Below, piece after piece: positions 39,869 to 48,979 of a stretch of DNA of 64,000 nt; within the stretch, counting starts at the first letter, position 1; each line of letters begins with the position of its first letter. Below the pieces are notes generated by a model. The model worked only from the letters and a program-made list of their open reading frames with translations, was not told the origin of the DNA and did no database searches. The position numbers and the translations under genes were made by a program. Source of the DNA: Accumulibacter sp. (GTDB lineage: Bacteria; Pseudomonadota; Gammaproteobacteria; Burkholderiales; Rhodocyclaceae); assembly GCF_029255125.1 (NCBI RefSeq), contig NZ_JAPUVR010000076.1:62001-126000 (forward strand), written 5' to 3'.

Positions 39869-42800
39869 ATGTCGCTGCCCGAGCCTGGCGAAAGGCGACA
39901 ACTACCCCCTTTCGTCGGCTCGGCTGATGCGCTGCTGATTGCCGAACTGGCGAATCAGGCGAAAAGCAGCGGCGAACCGCGCCTGCTTGCCGTGCTGACC
40001 GCGAGTGCCGGCGACGCGCAGCGCTTGCTGCACGAGATCGCGTGGTTTGCGGCGGACTTGCGCGTGCGCTTGCTGCCCGACTGGGAAACCCTGCCCTACG
40101 ACGCTTTTTCGCCGCACCACGACCTGATTTCAGAGCGGCTGGCTACGCTTTATGCGGTTACCCAGGGCGATTGCGATGTCCTGTTGGTGCCGGTCAGCAC
40201 CGCCGTCTGCCGTTTGCCGCCGCCCGCCTATCTGGCGGCGTATACCTTTTTCCTCAAGCAGGGCGACCGGCTGGACGCGGAACGCTTCCGAGCGCAGATG
40301 ACCGTGGCCGGCTACGCGCATGTGACGCAGGTCGTCGCACCGGGCGAATACGCGATTCGCGGAGGTCTGGTCGACCTGTTTCCGATGGGATCGCCTTTGC
40401 CCTACCGCCTTGATCTATTCGACGAGCAGATCGAGACGATCAAGACTTTCGACGCCGACAGCCAGCGCACGCTGTATCCGGTCGCCGAGGTTCGCCTCTT
40501 GCCGGCGCGCGAGTTTCCGCTCGACGAAGCCGGACGAACGCGCTTTCGCCGCAACTTCCGAACGGCTTTCGAGGGCGATCCACTACGTGCCGGAATCTAC
40601 AAGGACGTATCCAGCGGCATTCCGGTCGCTGGTCTCGAGTACTGGTTGCCGCTATTTTTCGACGACACGGCGACACTCTTCGACTATCTGCCGAAACGCA
40701 GCCTGGTCTGCCTGCACGCGGATGTTCCGGCTGCCATCCGCGCTTTCTGGCATGAGGCGCAGGGCCGCCATCGTCTACTCGCGGGCGACCGCAGCCGCCC
40801 GCTGCTGGCGCCGGAAGAACTGTTCCTCGCCGAGGAGCCCTTCTTCGTCGCCGCCAAACCCTACGCCAGGATCAGTCTGGAACGCGGCGACGGGGGCCCG
40901 AGCGGGCGCCTGCCATCACTCGCCATCGACCGGCGCGCCGACGATCCGCTGGGTCGACTGAAGACCTTCGTCGAAGGCTACGCGGGACGGGTCCTGCTGC
41001 TCGCGGAGACCGCGGGACGACGCGAAACGCTCGCCAGCCTGTGCGCCGAGTTCGCCATGCCGCTCGCCGCGTGCCCGGACCTGGCCAGCTTTCTCGCCGC
41101 CGATACCCGCCTTGCGCTGGCCGTTGGGCCGCTCCAGGATGGTTTTCAGATTGGCCAGCTCGCCTTGGTCACGGAAACCGAGCTTTATGCCGACAGCCCG
41201 TCGCGCCGCGGACGCCAGAGCAGCCAGCGCCGCGCCTCGGTCGACAACTGGCTGCGTGACCTGACCGAGCTCAAGGTGGGCGCACCGGTCGTGCATGAGC
41301 AGCACGGTGTCGCGCGCTATCAGGGCCTCGTGCACCTCGACCTGGGCGAGGGCGCGATGGAGTTCCTCGAACTGCACTACGCCGACAACGCCAAGCTCTA
41401 CGTCCCGGTGGCGCAACTGCACGTCATCTCGCGCTATTCGGGCGCCGATCCCGACGCCGCACCGCTGCACACGCTCGGTTCGCCACACTGGGAAAAGGCT
41501 AAGCGCCGGGCCGCCCAGCAGGCGCGCGACACGGCCGCGGAACTGCTCGCACTGTACGCGCTGCGCGCTGCGCGCCAGGGGCATGCCTGCCAGTACAAGG
41601 CGCTCGACTACGATGCCTTCGCCGACGGCTTCGGTTTCGAGGAAACGCAGGACCAGGCGGCGGCCATTGCTGCCGTGCTCGACGATATGAAGTCCGGCCG
41701 ACCGATGGATCGTCTGGTCTGCGGCGATGTCGGTTTCGGCAAGACCGAGGTGGCGCTGCGCGCCGCCTTTTGTGCAGTTGCCGGCGGCCGCCAAGTGGCC
41801 GTTCTCTGTCCGACGACGCTGCTCTGCGAACAGCATTTCCAGACCTTTCAGGACCGCTTTGCCGACTGGCCGGTCAACATCGCCGAACTGTCGCGTTTTC
41901 GCACGCCGCGTGAGGTGGCGCAAGTGGTCGACCGGCTGGCTGCCGGCAAGCTCGACATCATCATCGGGACGCATCGGCTGCTGCAGAAGGACATCCGCTT
42001 CAGCCGGCTGGGCTTGGTCATCATCGACGAGGAGCACCGCTTCGGCGTTCGCCAGAAAGAGGCGCTGAAGGCCTTGCGCGCCGAGGTCGACGTCCTGACG
42101 CTGACGGCGACGCCAATTCCGCGCACTTTGGCGATGTCGCTCGAGGGCCTGCGTGACTTCTCGGTCATTGCGACAGCGCCACAGAAGCGGCTGTCGATCA
42201 AGACCTTCGTCACCCGCTACTCGGAGGGCATCATTCGGGAAGCGCTGTTGCGCGAGTTCAAGCGCGGCGGCCAGGTCTATTTTCTGCACAACGAGGTCGC
42301 CAGCATCGAGCGTATGCACGAGCACTTGCGCAGGGTTCTGCCGGAAGCGCGCATCGTCGTCGGACATGGCCAGATGAGCGAACGCGAGCTCGAACGCGTC
42401 ATGCGCGACTTCACGCAGCAGCGCGCCAACGTTCTCCTGTGCACGACGATCATCGAAACCGGCATCGACAACCCGCACGCCAACACGATGATCATCAACC
42501 GGGCCGAGAAATTCGGCCTCGCCCAGCTTCATCAGTTGCGCGGACGCGTCGGGCGTTCACACCATCAGGCGTATGCCTATCTGTTGACCCACGACGAAGG
42601 CGCGCTCAACAAGCAGGCTCGCCAGCGGCTGGAAGCCATCCAGATGATGGATCAGCTCGGCGCCGGCTTCTATCTGGCGATGCACGACCTTGAAATCCGC
42701 GGCGCCGGCGAGGTTCTCGGCGATAACCAGTCGGGCGAAATGCAGGAAGTCGGCTTCACCATGTTCAGCGAGATGCTGACGCGCGCCGTCGCCGCTCTGA

Positions 42801-43273
42801 AGCAGGGCAAGGAAGTCGATCCGGCAGCACCGCTGGCGCTTACCTCGGAGATCAACCTGCATATGCCGGCGCTGCTGCCGGCCGATTACGCCTCCGACGT
42901 CAATGAACGTCTGACGCTGTACAAGCGGCTGGCCGATTGCAGCAGCGCCGACGAGCTGACTGCGCTGCACGAGGAACTCGTCGACCGTTTCGGCGAATTG
43001 CCGGAGCCAGCGCGCGCACTGCTCGACGGCCACCGTCTGCGTCTCCTCTGCAAACCGTTGGGGATAAGCAAGCTGGACGTCACGGCCGGGCAAGTCGTAC
43101 TTCAGTTTTCGCCCGAAACGCCGATCGAGCCGGTACGGATCATCAATCTTGTTCAGAAGGACCGCAACTGCCGGCTTGCCGGTCCGGACAAACTGATCCT
43201 CAAGCGGCAAAGCACGACGCTCGCCGAGCGCGTCGTGGCCGTGCGGGACCTCGTTAAACGCCTAGCCAACTGA
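39869..43273 (+). CDS. mfd: Transcription-repair coupling factor
   Basis: Mfd pushes stalled RNA polymerase off DNA lesions and recruits UvrA. From ATG 39869 the protein has 1134 residues. The N-terminal UvrB-like region includes LLPDWETLPYDAFSPHHDLI. The RNA polymerase interaction domain has APVVHEQHGVARYQGLVHLD. The RecG-like helicase core carries Walker A GDVGFGKTEVALRAAF, the DEEH box in IIDEEHRFGVRQKE, and TLTATPIPRTLAMSLEGLRD, followed by the translocation motif GRVGRSHHQAYAYLL. The C-terminal TRCF domain ends the protein. A TTG seven codons upstream (39848) is an alternative start. aroG follows after 9 bp. Confidence 0.97.
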   Translation: MSLPEPGERRQLPPFVGSADALLIAELANQAKSSGEPRLLAVLTASAGDAQRLLHEIAWFAADLRVRLLPDWETLPYDAFSPHHDLISERLATLYAVTQGDCDVLLVPVSTAVCRLPPPAYLAAYTFFLKQGDRLDAERFRAQMTVAGYAHVTQVVAPGEYAIRGGLVDLFPMGSPLPYRLDLFDEQIETIKTFDADSQRTLYPVAEVRLLPAREFPLDEAGRTRFRRNFRTAFEGDPLRAGIYKDVSSGIPVAGLEYWLPLFFDDTATLFDYLPKRSLVCLHADVPAAIRAFWHEAQGRHRLLAGDRSRPLLAPEELFLAEEPFFVAAKPYARISLERGDGGPSGRLPSLAIDRRADDPLGRLKTFVEGYAGRVLLLAETAGRRETLASLCAEFAMPLAACPDLASFLAADTRLALAVGPLQDGFQIGQLALVTETELYADSPSRRGRQSSQRRASVDNWLRDLTELKVGAPVVHEQHGVARYQGLVHLDLGEGAMEFLELHYADNAKLYVPVAQLHVISRYSGADPDAAPLHTLGSPHWEKAKRRAAQQARDTAAELLALYALRAARQGHACQYKALDYDAFADGFGFEETQDQAAAIAAVLDDMKSGRPMDRLVCGDVGFGKTEVALRAAFCAVAGGRQVAVLCPTTLLCEQHFQTFQDRFADWPVNIAELSRFRTPREVAQVVDRLAAGKLDIIIGTHRLLQKDIRFSRLGLVIIDEEHRFGVRQKEALKALRAEVDVLTLTATPIPRTLAMSLEGLRDFSVIATAPQKRLSIKTFVTRYSEGIIREALLREFKRGGQVYFLHNEVASIERMHEHLRRVLPEARIVVGHGQMSERELERVMRDFTQQRANVLLCTTIIETGIDNPHANTMIINRAEKFGLAQLHQLRGRVGRSHHQAYAYLLTHDEGALNKQARQRLEAIQMMDQLGAGFYLAMHDLEIRGAGEVLGDNQSGEMQEVGFTMFSEMLTRAVAALKQGKEVDPAAPLALTSEINLHMPALLPADYASDVNERLTLYKRLADCSSADELTALHEELVDRFGELPEPARALLDGHRLRLLCKPLGISKLDVTAGQVVLQFSPETPIEPVRIINLVQKDRNCRLAGPDKLILKRQSTTLAERVVAVRDLVKRLAN

Positions 43274-43282
43274 ATCTGCCCC

Positions 43283-44362
43283 ATGACGACCCTAGACCTC
43301 GACAATATCAACGTTACCGCCTTCGACCCGATGCCTTCTCCGGAAGAGATTCTCGAGCATCTGCCGCTGACGCCGAGCGCCGCCGGCGCTGTCCGGCGCG
43401 GCCGGACAGTGTTGAGCCAAATTCTCGATCGGCAGGATCATCGCCTGTTCGTCATCGTCGGACCTTGCTCGATCCACGATCCGATTGCCGGGCTGGACTA
43501 CGCCCATCGTCTGCTCGAACTGGCGCACGAGGTCGAGGACACGCTCTACCTCGTCATGCGCGTCTATTTCGAGAAGCCGCGCACGACGACCGGCTGGAAA
43601 GGTTACATCAACGATCCCGACATGGACGACTCGTTCCGCGTCGACGAAGGAATGCGCAAGGCACGCAGCTTTCTTCTCCAGCTGGCCGAACTCGGACTGC
43701 CGGCAGGCACCGAAGCGCTCGATCCGATCTCGCCGCAATATCTGGGCGACCTCATTTCGTGGACAGCGATCGGCGCGCGCACCAGCGAGTCGCAGACGCA
43801 TCGCGAGATTTCGTCCGGCCTGTCGACCCCGGTAGGGTTCAAGAACGGCACCAATGGCGACATTGGAATCGCCGTGAACGCCATCCTTTCCGCGGCGCGC
43901 CCGCACAGCTTCCTCGGCATCAACGGGCAGGGCAGGACGGCAATCGTCCGTACGCGCGGCAACCGCTATGGCCACCTGGTTCTGCGTGGCGGCGGCGATC
44001 GGCCGAACTACGACACCGTGAGCGTCCAGATGGCCGAAATCGCCTTGCGTAAGGCAGGCTTGTCGAGCAATATCGTGATCGACTGCTCGCACGCCAACAG
44101 CTACAAGAAATACGAACTGCAGCCTCTGGTGCTCGCCGATGTGGTCAATCAGGTTCGTCTCGGCAACCGCTCGATCGTCGGCATGATGATCGAATCGAAC
44201 ATCGTGGCCGGCAACCAGCCGATTCCCGAGGATCTGTCGCAGTTGATCTACGGCTGTTCGGTCACCGACTCGTGCGTCGATTGGGCCACCACCGAACGGA
44301 TGATTCGCGACGCGGCCGGTTTGTTGCGCGAGGTGCTGCCCGCCCGCCTCGACCGGGCGTAG
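43283..44362 (+). CDS. aroG: 3-deoxy-7-phosphoheptulonate (DAHP) synthase, class I
   Basis: This enzyme condenses phosphoenolpyruvate and erythrose-4-phosphate, the first shikimate step. The 359-residue protein matches class I-alpha AroG/AroF/AroH in length. Diagnostic stretches are FVIVGPCSIHDP, MRVYFEKPRTTTGWKGYIND, LPAGTEALDPISPQYLGDLI, WTAIGARTSESQTHREISSG and GFKNGTNGDIGIAVNAI. DCSHANSYKKYE and GMMIESNIVAGNQPIPEDL complete it, with the metal ligands Cys, His, Glu and Asp in place. Which aromatic amino acid inhibits it cannot be decided by eye. It starts 9 bp after mfd. Confidence 0.96.
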   Translation: MTTLDLDNINVTAFDPMPSPEEILEHLPLTPSAAGAVRRGRTVLSQILDRQDHRLFVIVGPCSIHDPIAGLDYAHRLLELAHEVEDTLYLVMRVYFEKPRTTTGWKGYINDPDMDDSFRVDEGMRKARSFLLQLAELGLPAGTEALDPISPQYLGDLISWTAIGARTSESQTHREISSGLSTPVGFKNGTNGDIGIAVNAILSAARPHSFLGINGQGRTAIVRTRGNRYGHLVLRGGGDRPNYDTVSVQMAEIALRKAGLSSNIVIDCSHANSYKKYELQPLVLADVVNQVRLGNRSIVGMMIESNIVAGNQPIPEDLSQLIYGCSVTDSCVDWATTERMIRDAAGLLREVLPARLDRA

Positions 44363-44529
44363 CGCCGGTCGCTTCTGGCCGCTGCCGCAAGCGGACGAGG
44401 CGGCTGGCGCCTTGCGCTCGGCTTGCGGTGCACCAGCGAGCGCGCCCGCAGCGCCTGGCAAATGGCGCATAATCGCCGTCGGTGCGATGGTCGGCAAGCA
44501 CCGCTGAACGCTGGGGCAGGAGGATACGG

Positions 44530-45513
44530 ATGGATGTCATGCTCGGTATGCTGGTCGGCCTGCTCGCCTGGTTGGCGGTGCGCTACGGGCTTAGCTGTTT
44601 GTACACGGTGGACCAGAACGAACGTGCCGTGAAGACCGTCTTCGGTCGCGTACAGCGCGTGGGTGAGGCAATGACCGCGCAGTCGGCACTCGGCGAAAGC
44701 CTGAGCGATGACGACAAACCGCGCTACAACTATCCGCAAGTGCGCGTCATTCCGCCCGGCGGGCCTTACTTCAAATGGCCCTGGGAAAGGATCTACAAGG
44801 TCTCGATCGCCACGCAGACGATGAACATGGCGCATGACCCGGAAGATCCGACGGCCAACGCGCACGGGACAGTACTCGAGGCGGTGACCAAGGACCAGCT
44901 CGACACCGGCCTGACGGGCCAGATTCGCTATCGCGTTGCCGAGAGTAATCTTTACGCCTACCTTTTTGGCGTCAAGCATCCGATTTCGCACGTCATGGGC
45001 TACTTTGTCTCGGTGCTGCGCGAGCGCATCGCCGGTTTTGCCGCACCGATTGGCGCTGACGCCGCTCGCGGCGGCGAAATGAGCGCTGTCACCGGCGTCT
45101 CGATCAACGATCTGCGCAAGAATCTGCGCGACCTGAACGAACACATGGAACGTGAATGTGCCTCGTCGGCTGCGCGCTACGGGATCATCCTCGATGCCTC
45201 GCTGATTACCGGGATCGACCCGCCGGGAGAGGTGGAAACCGCGCTGGCGGCAATCAATACGGCTTATAACCAGGTCTCTTCCGACATCAGCCTGGCGCAG
45301 GCGCTGGCCGATCAGAAGATCGTCCAGTCGAAGCGAGCGGTTGAAATCCAGACGCTCAATGCGCAAGCCGAGGTCGAACCGCTGGTTGCCCTGGCCAGAG
45401 AACTCGGCGTCCTGCGCGAGAGCGGTCCGGATACGCTGCGCGCGTACTTGCGCAATGTCCGCGTGCCGCTCTTTGCGCATGCGCGGAGTGTGGTGCGCGA
45501 GGTAAAGGAATGA
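44530..45513 (+). CDS. SPFH/Band 7 membrane protein, first of a pair
   Basis: From ATG 44530 the protein has 327 residues: one N-terminal membrane segment (LGMLVGLLAWLAVRYGLSCL) followed by an SPFH (Band 7) domain beginning YTVDQNERAVKTVFGRVQRV. The domain continues through PYFKWPWERIYKVSIATQTM and RYRVAESNLYAYLFG, and ends in a long helix. Proteins of this group (stomatin, prohibitin, HflK/HflC) form large membrane-anchored oligomers. It is not a close HflK match, and no ftsH or hflX is adjacent. The start has AGGAGG six bases upstream. Its stop overlaps the next SPFH gene (ATGA), suggesting the two subunits form a mixed ring. Confidence 0.85.
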   Translation: MDVMLGMLVGLLAWLAVRYGLSCLYTVDQNERAVKTVFGRVQRVGEAMTAQSALGESLSDDDKPRYNYPQVRVIPPGGPYFKWPWERIYKVSIATQTMNMAHDPEDPTANAHGTVLEAVTKDQLDTGLTGQIRYRVAESNLYAYLFGVKHPISHVMGYFVSVLRERIAGFAAPIGADAARGGEMSAVTGVSINDLRKNLRDLNEHMERECASSAARYGIILDASLITGIDPPGEVETALAAINTAYNQVSSDISLAQALADQKIVQSKRAVEIQTLNAQAEVEPLVALARELGVLRESGPDTLRAYLRNVRVPLFAHARSVVREVKE

Positions 45514-46418
45514 GCGCCTGGATCGGTTTCTCGACCGCTGCCGCAGCGACCTTCATTGTCTTGTGGGCAGCCGTCCCGCTGACCCTGTTGCTGCTCCAGC
45601 GTCTCGGCTTGTACACCATCGTCCAGGAGGGAACGTGTCAGGTCTTCGTTCTCTTCGGGCGCGTCGTCGGGATTCTGAGCGAGCCGGGATTGCACTTCCT
45701 GCCGATCAACATTGGTCCAGCCGCCTTCCTGGTGATGTGGCTGGGCCGGCGCGAGGTCCTCGACATGCGGCTCGACCAGCAATACCTGCGCAGCAATCCG
45801 GTCAACTCGGAAGAGGGGGCGCCGATGGGCGTTGGCATCTGGTACGAGATGTACATCAGTCAGCCGGTCGCCTACCTCTTCCGCAACGCCGATCCGCGCG
45901 GCTCGCTGGCGGCAAACGTGAGCAATGCGGTCGTCCGTTCCTTGAGCAACATGCCGCTCGAGCAGATGCTGATCAACCGGCACGGAATGAGCAAGGCGGT
46001 GCGCGAGGAAGTTTCGCCGCGTTCGCACGAATGGGGCTACAAACTCGGTTCGGTCTATATCCGCAAGGTACATTTCCGCGATGCGGGAATGACCCGGCAC
46101 ATCCAGGAGAAAGTCGTCAACCGCTTGCGCCAGGTGACCTCGGCGATCAAGCAGGATGGCGCCAACCAGGTGAACATCATCACCAGTACGGCCGAGCGCC
46201 TGGCGGCGATCGAGTTCGCCAAAGCGGGCGCGATCCGGCCGCAGATCGTCGGCGAGGCGATCCAGGCGATCGCCGCCGACCGCGAAGTTGCCGATGCACT
46301 CTTCGAGATCCTGGAAGTTCAGCAACTGCTTGCCAGCAAGGGCCATCTGACGCTGCTCCCGCCGCATGATGAACTGCTCAAGCCCTTGGTCGCCGCTCGC
46401 CATGGAACGCAGCCGTAG
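45510..46418 (+). CDS. SPFH/Band 7 membrane protein, second of a pair
   Basis: This 302-residue protein has an N-terminal membrane segment (AATFIVLWAAVPLTLLLLQR) and an SPFH domain starting LYTIVQEGTCQVFVLFGRVV. It continues with GLHFLPINIGPAAFLVMWLG and REVLDMRLDQQYLRSNPVNS, then GVGIWYEMYISQPVAYLFRN. The helical C-terminal half ends with ADREVADALFEILEVQQLL. The start is coupled to the preceding SPFH gene by an ATGA overlap. The two differ clearly in sequence, so this is an old pair rather than a recent duplication. A membrane scaffolding role is likely by family; the client is unknown. Confidence 0.85.
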   Translation: MSAWIGFSTAAAATFIVLWAAVPLTLLLLQRLGLYTIVQEGTCQVFVLFGRVVGILSEPGLHFLPINIGPAAFLVMWLGRREVLDMRLDQQYLRSNPVNSEEGAPMGVGIWYEMYISQPVAYLFRNADPRGSLAANVSNAVVRSLSNMPLEQMLINRHGMSKAVREEVSPRSHEWGYKLGSVYIRKVHFRDAGMTRHIQEKVVNRLRQVTSAIKQDGANQVNIITSTAERLAAIEFAKAGAIRPQIVGEAIQAIAADREVADALFEILEVQQLLASKGHLTLLPPHDELLKPLVAARHGTQP

Positions 46419-46511
46419 GGCCATGCCGCACCCGGCAGACTTCGTTGACGCGACCGTGCGCGGCGACACGGTGGCCGACAAGTGCGAGCCTGTCCAGGCT
46501 GTTCTCCCGCC

Positions 46512-47405
46512 ATGCCAGTTGCGTTCGTTGCCCAACCCGCCCGAGCGTTGATCGCTGGCGGGTTGTTCCTCGCCGCAGCGCTGGGGGCCGCGCCGGCGCC
46601 GGGTGCGACATCGGCCGAGCGCTGCGCCGAGGTGTTTGAGGTCGCTACCCATGGCGGCAGCACGACGCGCTACGCTTTCGCGTCGGCGGAGCGCGGCGAC
46701 TCGCCGGGGGCGACGATCAGCTTGCTGCTGCTGCCCGGCGGCTCCGGGCATCTCGCGCTCGACGATTCGGGCTGTCCGCATAAGCTGACGGCGAATTCAC
46801 TCGTTCGCTCGCTCGCCGCCTTTGCCGCCGAGGGTTTCGCTACCGCCTTGCTCGACGCGCCGTCGGACTTCCAGGGCGAGGATGGGCTCGGCAGCTTCCG
46901 GACCAGCGCCGAGCATGCCGACGATCTGGGTAAGGTGATTGCCAGCCTGCGCCAGCGGAGCGGAGGCAAGGTATGGATCGTCGGGACCAGCCGAGGTTCG
47001 CTCTCGGCGGCCAATGCCGCGGCTCGCCTGCGCGGACTTGCGGCGCCGGATGGCGTCGTCCTCACCTCGCTCCTGATGTCCGGCCAGACGCCAGCCAAGA
47101 AGGCGTGGGCGGCGCAGACGGTCTTCGACCTGCCGCTGGAGAGCATAGACCAACCCTTGCTGCTCGTCGGTCATGTCGACGACCGATGTGTCCGCTCGCC
47201 GCCGGGGCTGATGGCGCAGGTCGCTGCGCGTACGCGCAGCGTGCGCTGGCAGATCGTCGAGGTTGCCGGCGGTTCCGGCGATGCCGGGCAAGTTGGCCTT
47301 GCCGGGTGTACGGGTAACAGCGCGCACGGCTTCAGCGGTCAGGACAAGGAGATTGCCACTGGCATCGCGCGCTTCATTCGCGGCGGAGAGTACAGCGAAC
47401 GATGA
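46512..47405 (+). CDS. Secreted alpha/beta-hydrolase-like protein
   Basis: From ATG 46512 the 297-residue protein begins with a signal-like segment (ALIAGGLFLAAALGAAPAPG). It shows an alpha/beta-hydrolase layout: an oxyanion stretch SLLLLPGGSGHLALDD, the nucleophile elbow WIVGTSRGSLSAANAAARLR with the candidate serine in GTSRG, an aspartate in LLLVGHVDDRC, and a candidate histidine in NSAHGFSGQD. Two cysteine pairs would suit the periplasm. The substrate is unknown. GTG 46482 is an alternative start, but the later one gives a cleaner signal peptide. Its stop overlaps the next gene (ATGA). Confidence 0.72.
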   Translation: MPVAFVAQPARALIAGGLFLAAALGAAPAPGATSAERCAEVFEVATHGGSTTRYAFASAERGDSPGATISLLLLPGGSGHLALDDSGCPHKLTANSLVRSLAAFAAEGFATALLDAPSDFQGEDGLGSFRTSAEHADDLGKVIASLRQRSGGKVWIVGTSRGSLSAANAAARLRGLAAPDGVVLTSLLMSGQTPAKKAWAAQTVFDLPLESIDQPLLLVGHVDDRCVRSPPGLMAQVAARTRSVRWQIVEVAGGSGDAGQVGLAGCTGNSAHGFSGQDKEIATGIARFIRGGEYSER

Positions 47406-47698
47406 TGAACAACATTCTCATTAGCTTGAGTGCACTGGCCTTTTCGGCCGCCGTACAGGCCGGCGGGCCGTGGCGAGCGAGCGAGGCGAACACGCGCGGA
47501 TGGCAACTGATGACGCCTGAGGAACGCATCGAACATCAGGCGCGCATCCGCAGTTTTCGCACCTACGAAGAATGCCAGAGCTACCGCTTGGCGCATCACG
47601 AACAGATGGAAGAGCGCGCCCGCCAGAGCGGCCGCGAACTGCCGCGCGGCAGGCGCGACTTCTGCGACCACCTGCAAGCGGACAAGGCTTCGCGCTGA
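47402..47698 (+). CDS. Small secreted protein of unknown function
   Basis: The 98-residue protein has a signal peptide (ILISLSALAFSAAVQAGGP). The highly charged helical remainder contains LMTPEERIEHQARIRSFRTY followed by EECQSYRLAHHEQMEERARQ, and two cysteines (EECQ and FCDH). Similar short periplasmic proteins with a TPEER..HQ core occur beside various envelope genes in betaproteobacteria, but I know of no function. It is coupled to the hydrolase gene by a 4-base overlap and lies 24 bp before the flavocytochrome-like gene. Confidence 0.7.
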   Translation: MMNNILISLSALAFSAAVQAGGPWRASEANTRGWQLMTPEERIEHQARIRSFRTYEECQSYRLAHHEQMEERARQSGRELPRGRRDFCDHLQADKASR

Positions 47699-47722
47699 CC
47701 GAGCCGTTTTCCGTTCCCGCTC

Positions 47723-48979
47723 ATGCGCCTGATCCGCCGCCTGTCGATTCCGCTGCTCGTACTGGCATGCACGGCTGTTCCGGTCTATTGGGCGTTTCCC
47801 GATGGACTCCCGGCAGCGCGCAGCCTGGCTATCGTTCTTGGTTGGGCGGGTTGCGGGCTGCTTCTCGCCAGCCTGCTCCTGATGCTGCGCGAGACCTGGC
47901 TGGCGCACTGGCTGGGCGGCCTGGAACGAATGTACCGCTGGCATCATCGGGTCGGCATGGCGGCCTACCTGCTGCTGTTGGCGCATCCTCTAGCGCTGGC
48001 TGCGGATGCGTTGATGGATTCGCCCAGGCGTGCCTGGCAAGTGCTTTTCCCCAGCACGCTACTCGGGCCGATCTGGCTCGGCTGGCTGGCGCTGCTGCTG
48101 CTGATGCTGGGTCTGGCGGCGACCTTTTCGACGCGCCTGGCCTACCGGACCTGGCGCTGGCTGCACTTTCTTCTCGGCATCGGCGTGCTGTGCAGCCTGC
48201 TGCACGTCCTGCTGCTCGGAATCGACGAGCCCGTCCTGCCACTGCTTGTACTGTGCGCCTTGCTCCTTGGCTGGCGGTTGATCGGCGAGGATTCGGCCCG
48301 CTTCGCGCGGCCCTATGTCGTCGCAGCCACGCTCCACGCTAGCGACGATGTGCTCGAAATCACCCTGGCGCCGCTCGCCCGCCCGGTCGCCGCGAACGCC
48401 GGCCAGTTTGTTCTAGTGGCCTTCTTTTCCGGCGCGGGTTTCCGCGCTTGTGGTGAGTTTCATCCGTTTACCGTCAGCGCCGTCGATGCCGACGGCCAGC
48501 TACGCATCAGTGTCAAGGCCCTCGGCGATTGCACGCGTCGAATGCAGGCGCTCGTGTCCGGTGTGCCGGCGCGTGTCCACGGTCCGTTCGGTTCCTTCCT
48601 CGCCAACCGGCCGGCAGCGCGCCAGCTTTGGCTCGCCGGCGGTATCGGCATCACACCGTTCCTGGCGTTGCTGCGTAGCGCCCGGCTCGTTCACCCGACG
48701 ACCCTGCTCTATCTTTATCGCAGCGAAGCTGATGCCGCTTTCCTCAGTGAATTGCAGTCAGTCGCCGCCGCCGACCGTAAGCTTGCCCTCTACACCCTGG
48801 CCACTGGCGACGAGCCACCGAACCTCGACCTCCTGCTGGCCGAAGCGGGCGCATTGGCGGGTGCGCCGGAGTGTTATCTCTGCGGGCCGCCAGGCATGCT
48901 GGCAGCGGCAGTGAAAACGCTGCGCCGGCATGGCATAAGGCCGCGCCATATTCACTTCGAAAACTTCGGATTCCGCTGA
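47723..48979 (+). CDS. Ferric reductase-like transmembrane flavoprotein
   Basis: The 418-residue protein has about six membrane segments in residues 1-190. Histidine-bearing helices (MYRWHHRVGMAAYLLLLAHP, WRWLHFLLGIGVLCSLLHVL) can ligate two b-type hemes. The cytoplasmic ferredoxin-reductase-type domain follows, with FHPFTVSAVDADGQLRISVK for FAD binding, WLAGGIGITPFLALL for NAD(P)H binding, and CYLCGPPGMLAAAVKTLRRH. The ending HIHFENFGFR is typical. This architecture moves electrons from NAD(P)H across the inner membrane, as in bacterial ferric reductases and NOX-like enzymes. The acceptor is unknown. Its last base overlaps the start of a cytochrome b5-like gene, a probable partner. Confidence 0.85.
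   Translation: MRLIRRLSIPLLVLACTAVPVYWAFPDGLPAARSLAIVLGWAGCGLLLASLLLMLRETWLAHWLGGLERMYRWHHRVGMAAYLLLLAHPLALAADALMDSPRRAWQVLFPSTLLGPIWLGWLALLLLMLGLAATFSTRLAYRTWRWLHFLLGIGVLCSLLHVLLLGIDEPVLPLLVLCALLLGWRLIGEDSARFARPYVVAATLHASDDVLEITLAPLARPVAANAGQFVLVAFFSGAGFRACGEFHPFTVSAVDADGQLRISVKALGDCTRRMQALVSGVPARVHGPFGSFLANRPAARQLWLAGGIGITPFLALLRSARLVHPTTLLYLYRSEADAAFLSELQSVAAADRKLALYTLATGDEPPNLDLLLAEAGALAGAPECYLCGPPGMLAAAVKTLRRHGIRPRHIHFENFGFR

Noticed and set aside
40916-42532. A 538-codon minus-strand open frame opposite mfd
   Set aside because: It is antisense to the conserved helicase core of mfd and has no family resemblance.
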